DNA of 7,709 nt from an uncultured Opitutia bacterium (GCA_937875975.1 CALEEU010000283.1:1-7709), one strand, 5' to 3'. Positions 1-7,082 are shown, counted from the stretch's first letter. Notes: generated by a model from the sequence alone, not told the origin. Made by a program: numbers and translations.

Positions 1-308
1 TGCAGCTCGGCGGCAAGAACGCCGACACCGACGGCTCCTTCCACGGCGTCGTCGACGAAGTGCGCTTCAGCTCCGGCGCCCTGCCCGAAGACCAGCTCCT
101 CTATTCCACCGAAGAAGTCCGCCCCTCCACGCTGGGCTTCTGGCGCTTCGAAGCCAAGACCGGCACGATGAGCGATTCCTCCGGCCGCGGCCGCGAACTT
201 TCCGTCGGCGCCCTCAAGGCGGAAGCCGCGCCCAGGGCCGAGCACGTGCCGATGGCCGCGCTCTGCCACGCCCTCCTCAACTCCTCCGAATTCCTCTACG
301 TCGAATGA
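1..308 (+). CDS. LamG / DUF1553 (PSD1-type) large exported protein, C-terminal fragment
   Basis: This is the last 101 residues of a gene that begins before the window; the reading frame runs from base 3 to a TGA at 306-308. The first part reads as the end of a LamG (concanavalin A-like) domain, with the characteristic F-H-G-V-V-D-E-V-R-F strand followed by S-S-G-A-L. A linker follows with a second LamG-like opening (G-F-W-R-F-E, then D-S-S-G-R-G). The extreme C terminus, ending L-C-H-A-L-L-N-S-S-E-F-L-Y, is the hallmark end of DUF1553 proteins, which normally also carry cytochrome c and DUF1549 domains upstream; those would lie outside the window. The stop overlaps the ATG of the next gene by 4 bp, so the two are very likely translationally coupled. 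It matches the end of the large protein of the second module (ending N-S-P-E-F-L-Y-H), but there the LamG domain is N-terminal. The family call is firm. The function (extracellular, probably polysaccharide-related) is inferred from the family. Confidence 0.85.
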   Translation, partial: QLGGKNADTDGSFHGVVDEVRFSSGALPEDQLLYSTEEVRPSTLGFWRFEAKTGTMSDSSGRGRELSVGALKAEAAPRAEHVPMAALCHALLNSSEFLYVE

Positions 309-1735
309 ACGACCCACGCTGCCATCGCGTCGAAGCCTCCTCGTCGCGCCGCGACTTCCTCTTCAACGCCGGCCTCGGCCTGGGCGCCATGGCCTTCAGC
401 GACCTGCTCGCCAAGGAGATCGTCGTCCCCGCCGCCGGCACGCCCCTGCAGCCCGGCGTCGGCCAGATCAAGCCCCGCGCCAAGAGCGTCATCTTCCTCT
501 TCATGGAAGGCGGTCCGTCGCAGATGGACCTCCTCGACCCTAAGCCGCTCCTGAACCAGCTGGCCGGACAACGCCTCCCCGACAGCTTCGGCACCGTCAT
601 CACCGCGATGGGCGAGGCCAAGGCCCCGCTCCTCGGCTCGAAGCGCGAGTGGAAGCAGCACGGCGGGTCCGGCCAGTGGTTCTCCGACTGGATCCCGCAC
701 ATCGCCTCCTGCGCCGACGACCTCGCGGTCATCCGTTCCTGCAAGGCCGACGGCATCAATCACTCCGCCGGCGTCTGCCAGATGAACACCGGCTCGATCC
801 TCGCCGGCAAGCCGTCGCTGGGCTCGTGGATCAACTACGGCATCGGCTCAGAGAACAGCAACCTGCCCGCGTTCATCGTGATGCAGGATAACCAGAGCAC
901 GGTCATCAACGGGCCGCGTAACTGGGGCGCCGGCTTCATGCCCGCGGGCTTCCAAGGCGTGCGCATCCAGGGCGGCGCCGAGCCGATCCCGAACCTCAAC
1001 ACGCCCGAAGCCGTCGCGGCCGACCTGCAGGCCAGCAAGCTACGGCTGATCAACAGCGTGAACAAGGAGTTCGCCGCCCGCTACCCGGACCGCTCGGAGC
1101 TCGGCGCCCGCCTGGCGGGTTACGAGATGGCCGCGCGCATGCAGGCCGAAGCCCCTGGCGTCGTCGACCTCACCGGCGAGACCGAGGCCACGCGCAAGCT
1201 CTACGGCCTCGACGACAAGACGACCGAGAACATGGGCCGCCTCTGCCTCCTCTCCCGCCGCATGGTCGAACGCGGCGTGCGCTTCGTCCAGATCTACCAC
1301 GGCGCCGGCTCGAAGTGGGACGCCCACACGAAGATCGAGAGCAACCACGCCGGCCTCTGCGCTTCGATGGACAAACCGATCGCCGGCCTGCTCAAGGACC
1401 TCAAGTCCCGCGGATTGCTCGAGGACACGCTCGTCGTCTGGGGCGGCGAATTCGGCCGCACCCCGATGTCCGAGAAAGGCGACGGCCGTGACCACAACCC
1501 CACCGGCTTCTCCATGTGGATGGCCGGCGGCGGCGTCAAAGGCGGTCAGACCATCGGCAGCACCGACGACCTCGGCCTGCGCGCCGCGGAGACCCCGCTG
1601 CACGTCCATGACCTCCACGCCACCATCCTCTGGCTGCTCGGCATCGACAACATGGGCCTGACCTACCGCTACAAAGGCCGCCCGGAACGCCCGACGCAGA
1701 ACGAAGGCGAACCTTACAAGAAGATCGTCGGGTAG
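305..1735 (+). CDS. DUF1501 family protein, Tat-exported, sulfatase-like fold (module 1)
   Basis: A complete 476-residue protein. Residues 12-36 form a twin-arginine signal: S-S-S-R-R-D-F-L-F with the arginines at 15-16, then a hydrophobic stretch, so export of the folded protein is expected. DUF1501 hallmarks follow in order: V-I-F-L-F-M-E-G-G-P-S-Q-M-D (62-75), G-I-N-H-S (150-154), S-K-W-D-A-H (336-341), W-G-G-E-F-G-R-T-P (379-387), G-R-D-H-N-P-T-G-F-S (394-403) and H-V-H-D-L-H-A-T-I-L (433-442). The Asp and His residues in these motifs are plausible metal and catalytic ligands of the alkaline-phosphatase/sulfatase-like fold, but no reaction is proven for the family. The ATG at 305 overlaps the upstream stop (ATGA). 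There is no Shine-Dalgarno sequence before it, consistent with reinitiation after the upstream gene. The stop codon TAG (1733-1735) sits inside a strong hairpin. The length is usual for the family. Confidence 0.95.
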   Translation: MNDPRCHRVEASSSRRDFLFNAGLGLGAMAFSDLLAKEIVVPAAGTPLQPGVGQIKPRAKSVIFLFMEGGPSQMDLLDPKPLLNQLAGQRLPDSFGTVITAMGEAKAPLLGSKREWKQHGGSGQWFSDWIPHIASCADDLAVIRSCKADGINHSAGVCQMNTGSILAGKPSLGSWINYGIGSENSNLPAFIVMQDNQSTVINGPRNWGAGFMPAGFQGVRIQGGAEPIPNLNTPEAVAADLQASKLRLINSVNKEFAARYPDRSELGARLAGYEMAARMQAEAPGVVDLTGETEATRKLYGLDDKTTENMGRLCLLSRRMVERGVRFVQIYHGAGSKWDAHTKIESNHAGLCASMDKPIAGLLKDLKSRGLLEDTLVVWGGEFGRTPMSEKGDGRDHNPTGFSMWMAGGGVKGGQTIGSTDDLGLRAAETPLHVHDLHATILWLLGIDNMGLTYRYKGRPERPTQNEGEPYKKIVG

Positions 1736-1755
1736 CGCAGGGCGCTAACCGACGA
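1725..1755 (+). terminator. Strong hairpin covering the DUF1501 stop codon
   Basis: A 31-base near-perfect inverted repeat: arms 1725-1738 and 1742-1755, loop A-G-G (1739-1741). Thirteen of 14 positions pair; the only mismatch is G1732 against A1748. The left arm contains the last codons and the TAG stop (1733-1735) of the DUF1501 gene. No T-tract follows, so it is not a classical intrinsic terminator; a G-rich tract starts 4 bases later. It could protect or define the 3' end of the module 1 mRNA or slow transcription. The inner part (GGTAG, then CGC/GCG arms) resembles the GGTAG hairpin elements elsewhere in the window. The structure is read directly; its role is inference. Confidence 0.6.
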
Positions 1756-1758
1756 CCA

Positions 1759-1786
1759 GGGGTAGGGATGGGGGGCAGGGGTTGGG
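1759..1786 (+). repeat. G-quadruplex-capable tract with roughly 7-bp periodicity
   Basis: Five runs of three or more G (1759-1762, 1765-1767, 1770-1775, 1778-1781, 1784-1786) separated by 2-base spacers (TA, AT, CA, TT) fit the standard G-quadruplex motif on the coding strand. Read on the minus strand, it contains imperfect 7-mers CAACCCC, TGCCCCC and CATCCCT (plus-strand span 1764-1784), close in pattern to the heptamer array at 6965-6992. It lies just downstream of the stop-codon hairpin, so it would form part of the 3' untranslated region of the upstream mRNA. Confidence 0.55.
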
Positions 1787-1802
1787 CGGCCATCTCATCC
1801 TA

Positions 1803-1860
1803 TCTCCGGTTTCCCTTTGAGTGCCTCTGATATGCCTCGGGTAGGGTTGACCCGTCAGCC
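1803..1860 (+). repeat. Dispersed intergenic repeat with GGGTAGGG hairpin (copy A, long form)
   Basis: A 19-base segment TCTCCGGTTTCCCTTTGAG (1803-1821) is followed, after 17 bases, by GGGTAGGG (1839-1846) and a hairpin (1845-1850 paired with 1855-1860, including one T-G wobble; loop CCCG). The same 19-mer with one mismatch, the same 17-base gap and the same GGGTAGGG occur at 7235-7278. The bases just before the head (TGCCTC at 1833-1838) also match the other copies (TGCCGC, TGCCTT, TGTCTT). The copy lies in the leader of the 1251-residue gene, so it may be transcribed there. TTGACC (1847-1852) inside the hairpin resembles a -35 box but lacks a good -10 partner. Confidence 0.6.
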
Positions 1861-1924
1861 AAGGCCGCTTCATTCTCCCTCATTAAGCGGAACCCCGTCC
1901 GCCCTCCCCTTGTCCCAGTTAAAG

Positions 1925-4900
1925 ATGTCCCGTCTCGTCCCCCTTTTCCTCGGTCTCGCGGCCCTCGTCTCAGCCCAGTCCGTGCCGGTGTGGAATTTCG
2001 ACGGCGCTGCCCTTCCGGAGACCAACGCCGTCGGCACCGTCGCCTTCAAACAGCCTGGCCCCCGTCGCCCGGACTACCCGCGCTTCGAGCAGAAGAACGA
2101 AGCCGCGACCTTTGACGGCCAAGGCGCGCGCCTCGAGATCAAGGACCCGGGGCCGAACAGCCTCTTCGATTTCAAGAACGGCGACGCGATCACCCTCGAA
2201 GCCTGGGTGAAGCCCGACGGTCTTCGTAAAGGCGAGAACGCCTATGTCATCGGCAAGGGTCGCACCGATCCGAAGTCCGCCAATCCGAGCAACCAGAACT
2301 GGGCCCTGCGCCTGCGCGTGCTCTACGACAGCGCCTGCCTCAACTTCCTCTTCGCTTCTCCGTCCGGCACCGGCATCAAGTGGCACCGCTGGACGACGCC
2401 CACCGGCTTCGCCAACGACCGTCGCTGGCACCACGTCGCCGTGCGTTATGAATTCGGCAAACCAGAGAGCATCCGCGGCTGGATCGACGGCAAGGAGATC
2501 AAAGGTTCCTGGGACATGGACGGCGCGACGACCGACGCGCCCGTGGTCGACGACGCCCCGGTGTGGATCGGGTCCTCCATGGGCGGCCTCGCCAATAGCA
2601 GCTTCCGCGGCGCGATCGATGACATCCGTCTCCATCGTACCCTCGTCCCCGCGGCTGAAATCGCCGCACGCTTCGCCACCACCCTGCCGCCCGTCGCCAA
2701 GGCCGACATCGCCCAGGTCGGCCCCAGCCCCAACGCCGGCAACGACAGCGCCAACGGCACCAAGGTCGCCAAGGCCGCGGAAGTCGTCCGCAAGGCGCCG
2801 AAGGTCGACTGGACCACGGTCACCCAAGGTCAGGTCCGCGTCGAACTCTGCGAAGACTGGAAACCGACCGCCAACGTCTGGCCGGAACAAGCTCCCGCCG
2901 TGACCGACAGTTACGTCGCCCCGGCCTTCGGCTTCGCGCGCGTCCCCGAAAAGTATGTCGACACCGGCGTGCGCACCGAACGCGGCCACCCCTACCTCCT
3001 CCGCGCGCTCGCGACCGTCAGACTCCCGGCTGGCAAACATCGGCTGCTTCTGCGCGGACGCGGAGCCTCGGCGCTCTTCATCGACGGCAAGCTCCAGCTC
3101 AAGACGCCGTTCCCGCCCGCCGGCACCGACAACAAGCCGGTCAAGGATCAGGACAAGTACCTCGACCTCGGAGGCGACTTCCGCTTCGCCCCGCCCGGCA
3201 ACCGCGATGCCTGGGTCGAATTCGAAACCAAAGGCGGCGCACACCGCATCATCCTGGAATCCGTCGTCGGGTTCGTCATCAACACGAAGGGCTCACGCCG
3301 CCGCCCGGAGCTCGGCGAAACCATCGCCGCGATCTCGCTCGCGGGACGCACCGACTGGCAGCTCCTGACGCCTTCGTCCGACACTCCGAGTTATGACGAC
3401 GCCGGCTGGGCCGCTTACGCCGCGCAAGAGGAAGCCCGTCTCACCAAGGTCGATGCGTCCGCTCGTGCCGCCGCCCGCGCCCGCCAGGGCGACTACTGGC
3501 AGAAACGCCGCGAGGCCGCTCAGCTGTGGCTCGCCAAGACGCCCGAGACGCCCGTCCCGGCGCTCGCCGCCGACTTCCCGGCCAACAACCCCATCGACCA
3601 TTTCATCGCCGAAAAAATCGTCGCGTACCAAGGCCAGGTGAAAGCCGTGAAGACCGGCGGCGTGGATTTCTACGCGAAGGTCTTTCCCATCCTCGAAGCC
3701 AACTGCCTCGAATGTCACCAAGGCGGGAAGCCCAAGGGCAAGCTCCACCTCGACACCCGCGCCGGCGCGCTCAAAGGCGGCACGTCCGACGGCGCCGCCA
3801 TCATCCCGGGCGACCCCGCCAAGAGCCCGTTGCTCACCCGCATCAAGTCCGAGGATCCCGACGAAGCCATGCCGCCCGTCGGCCATCGCCTCGCCGCGAC
3901 CGAGATCGCCACCATCGAGCAGTGGATCAAGGAAGGCGCCGCTTGGCCCGACTACCGCACGCTGCCCACCGCGATCAATCCGCTGACCGAAGACCTTGCC
4001 TTCTTGCGTCGCGTCACGCTCGACACCGTCGGCGTACCACCCAGCCTTGCCGAGATCGAGGCGTTCGCCGCGGACACCTCGGCCGACAAGCGCGCGAAGG
4101 TCATCGACCGCCTGCTGCACGACCCGCGCGCCGCCGACCACTGGACGGGCTACTGGCAGGACGTCCTCGCCGAGAACCCGAACATCCTGAATCCTACGCT
4201 GAACAACTCCGGCCCGTTCCGCTGGTGGATCTACGAATCGCTCGCCGACCGCAAGCCGCTTGACCTCATGGTCACCGAACTGCTGCGCCTCAAGGGCAGC
4301 TCCGCCGCCGGCGGTCCAGCCGGCTTCGGCATCGCCTCCCAGAACGACGTCCCCATGGCCGCCAAGGCCACGATCGTCACCACCGCCTTCCTTGGCATGG
4401 AGACCAAGTGCGCGCGCTGCCACGACGCCCCGGCGCACACCGCCAAGCAAGAGCAGGTCTTCGCCCTCGCCGCCCTCCTCGAGACCAAGGCCGTGAAGGT
4501 TCCGATCACGAGCAGCGTCTCCATGGCTAAACTCCGCGAAGGCGGCCGCAAGCCGCTCATCGAGGTCACCCTTGAGCCTGGCGCCTTAGTCGAGCCGCAT
4601 TGGCCGTTCCCCGAACTCTCGCAGGAAAGCGTCGCGGATGATCTCGCGCTGGATGCGAAGGACCCGCGCGATCGCCTCGCCACGCTCGTCACCGCCCCGC
4701 AGAATGAACGCTTCGCCCAGGTGATGGCCAATCGCCTTTGGGCCCGCCTCATGGGTCGCGGCCTCGTGGACCAAGCCTGGGATTGGGAACGCTCCAAGAA
4801 CTCGCACCCGGAACTGCTCCGCTGGCTCGGCCGCGAGCTCGTGCGCAGCGGCTACGACGCCGACCACGTCCTGCGCCTCATCCTCAATTCGCACGCCTAC

Positions 4901-5680
4901 CAGCGCGCGACGGACGCCACGCAGAAGCAGGCCAGCCCGCTCTTCGCCTCGCCGGCCCCGCGCCGACTCTCCGCCGAACAAGTCGTCGACTCGATGTTCG
5001 CCACGACCGGCAAGCCCTTCCGCACGGAAGAGGCCAGCCTCGACATCGACAGCATCCGCGAACAGGCGAACTCCGTGTCGCTCGGCCAGCCGCGCCGCGC
5101 CTGGATGCTCACCTCCACCTCCAACGAGCGTGACCGCCCCGCCCTCGCCTTGCCCCGTATCCAAGCGGTCTGCGACGTGCTGGCCGCTTTTGGCTGGCGA
5201 GCCAGCCGTCCGGATCCCGTGACCGACCGCGAGAGCTCGGCCAACTCCCTGCAGCCTGCGATCCTGAGCAACGGCACCATGGGCACCTGGATCACGCGCC
5301 TCAGCGACGATCACGGCGTCACGGCGATGACCCTCGAGGCCAAGTCGCCGGAGGCGCTCACCGACGCCCTGTTCCTGCGCCTGCTCTCGCGTCGCCCGAC
5401 CGCCGCCGAGAAGGCGAAATACTCCGCCTATCTCGGCGAAGGCTTCGCCGGCCGCGTGACGCAGTCGTCGTCCAAGTCCGCGGCCTACCCACGCAAGCCT
5501 GCCTATTACGTCTCCTGGTCCAACCACCTCAACGATCTGGCCACCACCGTGCGCATGCAGGAGGAAGCCGCGGCCCGCAAGGGCGACCCGGCGACTGACC
5601 GCCTGACCACCGGGTGGCGCCGCCGCGCCGAGGACGTCGTCTGGGCTCTCGTCAACTCTCCCGAATTCCTTTACCACTAA
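1925..5680 (+). CDS. LamG–PA14-like–cytochrome c–DUF1549–DUF1553 large exported protein (module 2)
   Basis: I place the start at ATG 1925 (1251 residues) because it opens directly on a Sec signal peptide, M-S-R-L-V then a hydrophobic core ending V-S-A (likely cleavage after residue 17). The open frame extends upstream to a TTG at 1817, but that part encodes no signal and overlaps a dispersed repeat. Domains: LamG ~57-250 (ending F-R-G-A-I-D-D-I-R-L); PA14-like beta-rich segment ~295-460 (L-P-A-G-K-H-R-L-L-L, then L-F-I-D-G-K); cytochrome c (PSCyt1 type) ~575-680 with haem motif C594-L-E-C597-H598 and a later M-P-P (Met649, possible distal ligand); DUF1549 to ~850 with a second haem-like motif C829-A-R-C832-H833; DUF1553 ~905-1251 (N-R-L-W-A-R-L-M-G-R-G; S-H-P-E-L-L-R; end N-S-P-E-F-L-Y-H). 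The DUF1549 opening N-P-I-D-H-F-I (555-561) lies before the cytochrome and R-R-V-T-L-D (695-700) after it, suggesting a nested domain. The next gene starts 4 nt after the stop. Family functions point to extracytoplasmic, redox-linked polymer processing; the substrate is unknown. Confidence 0.93.
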   Translation: MSRLVPLFLGLAALVSAQSVPVWNFDGAALPETNAVGTVAFKQPGPRRPDYPRFEQKNEAATFDGQGARLEIKDPGPNSLFDFKNGDAITLEAWVKPDGLRKGENAYVIGKGRTDPKSANPSNQNWALRLRVLYDSACLNFLFASPSGTGIKWHRWTTPTGFANDRRWHHVAVRYEFGKPESIRGWIDGKEIKGSWDMDGATTDAPVVDDAPVWIGSSMGGLANSSFRGAIDDIRLHRTLVPAAEIAARFATTLPPVAKADIAQVGPSPNAGNDSANGTKVAKAAEVVRKAPKVDWTTVTQGQVRVELCEDWKPTANVWPEQAPAVTDSYVAPAFGFARVPEKYVDTGVRTERGHPYLLRALATVRLPAGKHRLLLRGRGASALFIDGKLQLKTPFPPAGTDNKPVKDQDKYLDLGGDFRFAPPGNRDAWVEFETKGGAHRIILESVVGFVINTKGSRRRPELGETIAAISLAGRTDWQLLTPSSDTPSYDDAGWAAYAAQEEARLTKVDASARAAARARQGDYWQKRREAAQLWLAKTPETPVPALAADFPANNPIDHFIAEKIVAYQGQVKAVKTGGVDFYAKVFPILEANCLECHQGGKPKGKLHLDTRAGALKGGTSDGAAIIPGDPAKSPLLTRIKSEDPDEAMPPVGHRLAATEIATIEQWIKEGAAWPDYRTLPTAINPLTEDLAFLRRVTLDTVGVPPSLAEIEAFAADTSADKRAKVIDRLLHDPRAADHWTGYWQDVLAENPNILNPTLNNSGPFRWWIYESLADRKPLDLMVTELLRLKGSSAAGGPAGFGIASQNDVPMAAKATIVTTAFLGMETKCARCHDAPAHTAKQEQVFALAALLETKAVKVPITSSVSMAKLREGGRKPLIEVTLEPGALVEPHWPFPELSQESVADDLALDAKDPRDRLATLVTAPQNERFAQVMANRLWARLMGRGLVDQAWDWERSKNSHPELLRWLGRELVRSGYDADHVLRLILNSHAYQRATDATQKQASPLFASPAPRRLSAEQVVDSMFATTGKPFRTEEASLDIDSIREQANSVSLGQPRRAWMLTSTSNERDRPALALPRIQAVCDVLAAFGWRASRPDPVTDRESSANSLQPAILSNGTMGTWITRLSDDHGVTAMTLEAKSPEALTDALFLRLLSRRPTAAEKAKYSAYLGEGFAGRVTQSSSKSAAYPRKPAYYVSWSNHLNDLATTVRMQEEAAARKGDPATDRLTTGWRRRAEDVVWALVNSPEFLYH

Positions 5681-5684
5681 CACC

Positions 5685-6950
5685 ATGGATCGCCGCTCCT
5701 TCCTTACCGCCCTCGGGCTCGCCCCCTTCGCCGCGTCCCCGCTGCTCGCCTCAGCGGGCGCCGCCGGCGTGAAAGGCAAGGCCGAGCATTGCATCTTCAT
5801 CTGGCTGGGGGGCGGCATGGGCCAGGTCGACACCTTCGACCCGAAGGCGCTCGGCGACAATAAATCCACCGTCAAGAAGCGCGGCTCGCTCTACCCTTCC
5901 ATCGAGACCTCCGTCTCCGGCGTCCGTCTGTGCGAACACCTGCCGCGGACGGCCAAGCTGATGGAGCATGTCACCGCGGTCCGCTCGGTGAACCATAAGG
6001 TCATCGACGAGCACGCTTTCGCCACGAACCTCGTCCACACTGGCCGCATGATCAGCGGCAACGCCATCTATCCTTCGATCGGCTCGATGGTCGCCCACCG
6101 CCGCGGCGCCGCCGACCCGGACGTCCCGGCCTACATGCTCATCGGCTACCCGAACGTGAGCCGCGGCCCGGGCTTCCTCGGCATCAAGGACGGCTACATC
6201 TACCTCGTCGACACCGAGACGGGCCCGAACGGCTTCACCACGCCGAGCGACATCGACCCGGCCCAGAAGGTCCGCCGTCAGGAACTCCTGGGCGCGCTCG
6301 GCGGCACGGCCCCCGAGGGCTCAGCCCTCGCCGAATATGCCCAAGCGCAGCACGAGGCCTTCCGCCTCGCGGGGCCTTCGTTCATGCGCCACTTCGACCT
6401 GAAGAAGGAAGCGCCCGACACGCGCCTGTCCTACGGCGGAGAATTCGGCCAACGCTGCCTGCTTGCTCGTCGCCTCATCCAGGGCGGCGTGCGCTTCGTC
6501 GAAGTCTCGCATAACCTCAACTTCATCAACGGCGCGGGCTGGGACGTGCATAATGACGGCATCGACAACCAGCACATCCTCATCCGCGAGCTCGATAATG
6601 CCCTCGCCGGCCTGATCGAAGACCTCAAGCGCACCGGTATGCTCGACAAGACCCTCGTCGTCATCGCCACCGAGTTCGGCCGTCCGCCGGAATTCGACGC
6701 CAAGGGCGGACGCGGCCACCAAGGCACGGCCTTCTCGATGATCCTCGCCGGCGGCGGCCTGAAGCACTGCGGCGCCTACGGCCAGACCGACGACTTATCC
6801 AAGACCGTAGTCAAAGACCCCGTCAGCATCCCGGACTTCCACGCCACGATCCTCGCGGCGATGCAGGTCGACACTTCCAAGGACCTCATGGCCGGCGGAC
6901 GCCCCGTGCCGATCACCGACGGCGGCACCCCGATCGCGAAGTTGTTCTAA
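5685..6950 (+). CDS. DUF1501 family protein, Tat-exported, divergent subfamily (module 2)
   Basis: A complete 421-residue protein starting 4 nt after the previous stop, with no Shine-Dalgarno sequence in the gap, so coupling with the upstream cytochrome protein is likely. The N terminus M-D-R-R-S-F-L-T-A-L-G-L is a twin-arginine signal (Arg3-Arg4) with a hydrophobic region to about residue 28. DUF1501 motifs: I-F-I-W-L-G-G-G-M-G-Q-V-D-T-F-D-P-K (37-54), V-N-H-K-V (102-106), G-W-D-V-H (285-289), A-T-E-F-G-R-P-P (328-335), R-G-H-Q-G-T-A-F-S (343-351) and P-D-F-H-A-T-I-L (383-390). Compared with the module 1 paralogue it has R-G-H where that has R-D-H, and it lacks the H-V-H before D-x-H-A-T, so the two belong to different subfamilies and are not a recent duplication. 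The fold is alkaline-phosphatase/sulfatase-like; the reaction is unproven. After its stop comes a 447-bp repeat-filled region facing convergent hemH. Confidence 0.95.
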   Translation: MDRRSFLTALGLAPFAASPLLASAGAAGVKGKAEHCIFIWLGGGMGQVDTFDPKALGDNKSTVKKRGSLYPSIETSVSGVRLCEHLPRTAKLMEHVTAVRSVNHKVIDEHAFATNLVHTGRMISGNAIYPSIGSMVAHRRGAADPDVPAYMLIGYPNVSRGPGFLGIKDGYIYLVDTETGPNGFTTPSDIDPAQKVRRQELLGALGGTAPEGSALAEYAQAQHEAFRLAGPSFMRHFDLKKEAPDTRLSYGGEFGQRCLLARRLIQGGVRFVEVSHNLNFINGAGWDVHNDGIDNQHILIRELDNALAGLIEDLKRTGMLDKTLVVIATEFGRPPEFDAKGGRGHQGTAFSMILAGGGLKHCGAYGQTDDLSKTVVKDPVSIPDFHATILAAMQVDTSKDLMAGGRPVPITDGGTPIAKLF

Positions 6951-6964
6951 ACAAATAGGTGTAG

Positions 6965-6992
6965 GCGGTTAGCGGATAGCGGCTGGCGGTTG
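6965..6992. repeat. 4 x 7-bp tandem array, GCGGNTR type
   Basis: Four contiguous heptamers: GCGGTTA, GCGGATA, GCGGCTG and GCGGTTG. On the minus strand they read CAACCGC, CAGCCGC, TATCCGC and TAACCGC. It begins 14 bases after the DUF1501 stop. Units vary only at positions 5 and 7. Confidence 0.7.
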
Positions 6993-7005
6993 GGAAGAAT
7001 GCTGA

Positions 7006-7033
7006 GAGTATCGAGTATTGAGTGTCGAGTATC
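7006..7033. repeat. 4 x 7-bp tandem array, GAGTATC type
   Basis: Four contiguous heptamers: GAGTATC, GAGTATT, GAGTGTC and GAGTATC. Units 1 and 4 are identical and the other two each differ from them by one base. It lies 13 bp after the preceding GCGG array and has the same unit length and copy number but an unrelated sequence. Confidence 0.75.
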
Positions 7034-7042
7034 GGGAGTGCA

Positions 7043-7079
7043 TGCCTTGAGGTAGGGGCAGCACGCGGTGCTACCCCTA
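7043..7079 (+). repeat. GGTAG hairpin element (copy E), terminator-like
   Basis: The head TGCCTTGAGGTAGGGGC (7043-7059) leads into a long hairpin: 7053-7064 pairs with 7068-7079, loop GCG (7065-7067), with a single mismatch (C7059/A7073). The inner five pairs, AGCAC with GTGCT, occupy the same place as GCGAC/GTCGC in copy B, so paired bases changed together. TAGTTT follows the right arm, giving a weak terminator appearance for the rightward genes. It is the most stable-looking hairpin of the region. Confidence 0.6.
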
Positions 7080-7082
7080 GTT

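Noticed and set aside
1847..1876. Promoter with TTGACC as -35 box inside repeat A
   Set aside because: The best hexamer at 17-18 bases spacing (TCATTC or CATTCT) is a poor -10 match, and TTGACC is explained as part of the hairpin stem.
1817..1924. N-terminal extension of the large module 2 protein from a TTG start at 1817
   Set aside because: The extra 36 residues are translated from the dispersed repeat and have no signal character; the ATG at 1925 begins exactly at a Sec signal peptide.
1970..3244. Long minus-strand open frame (424 codons) opposite the large module 2 gene, and similar ones at 3293-4450 and 4586-5875
   Set aside because: High GC creates long antisense frames; the plus-strand protein has recognisable domains throughout, and the minus-strand products are rich in G, A, V and R without motifs.
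7053..7082. Classical intrinsic terminator after the second DUF1501 gene
   Set aside because: The hairpin is strong but only three T follow (TAGTTT) and it is 100 bases from the stop; it is better described as a member of the hairpin repeat family with possible terminator activity.
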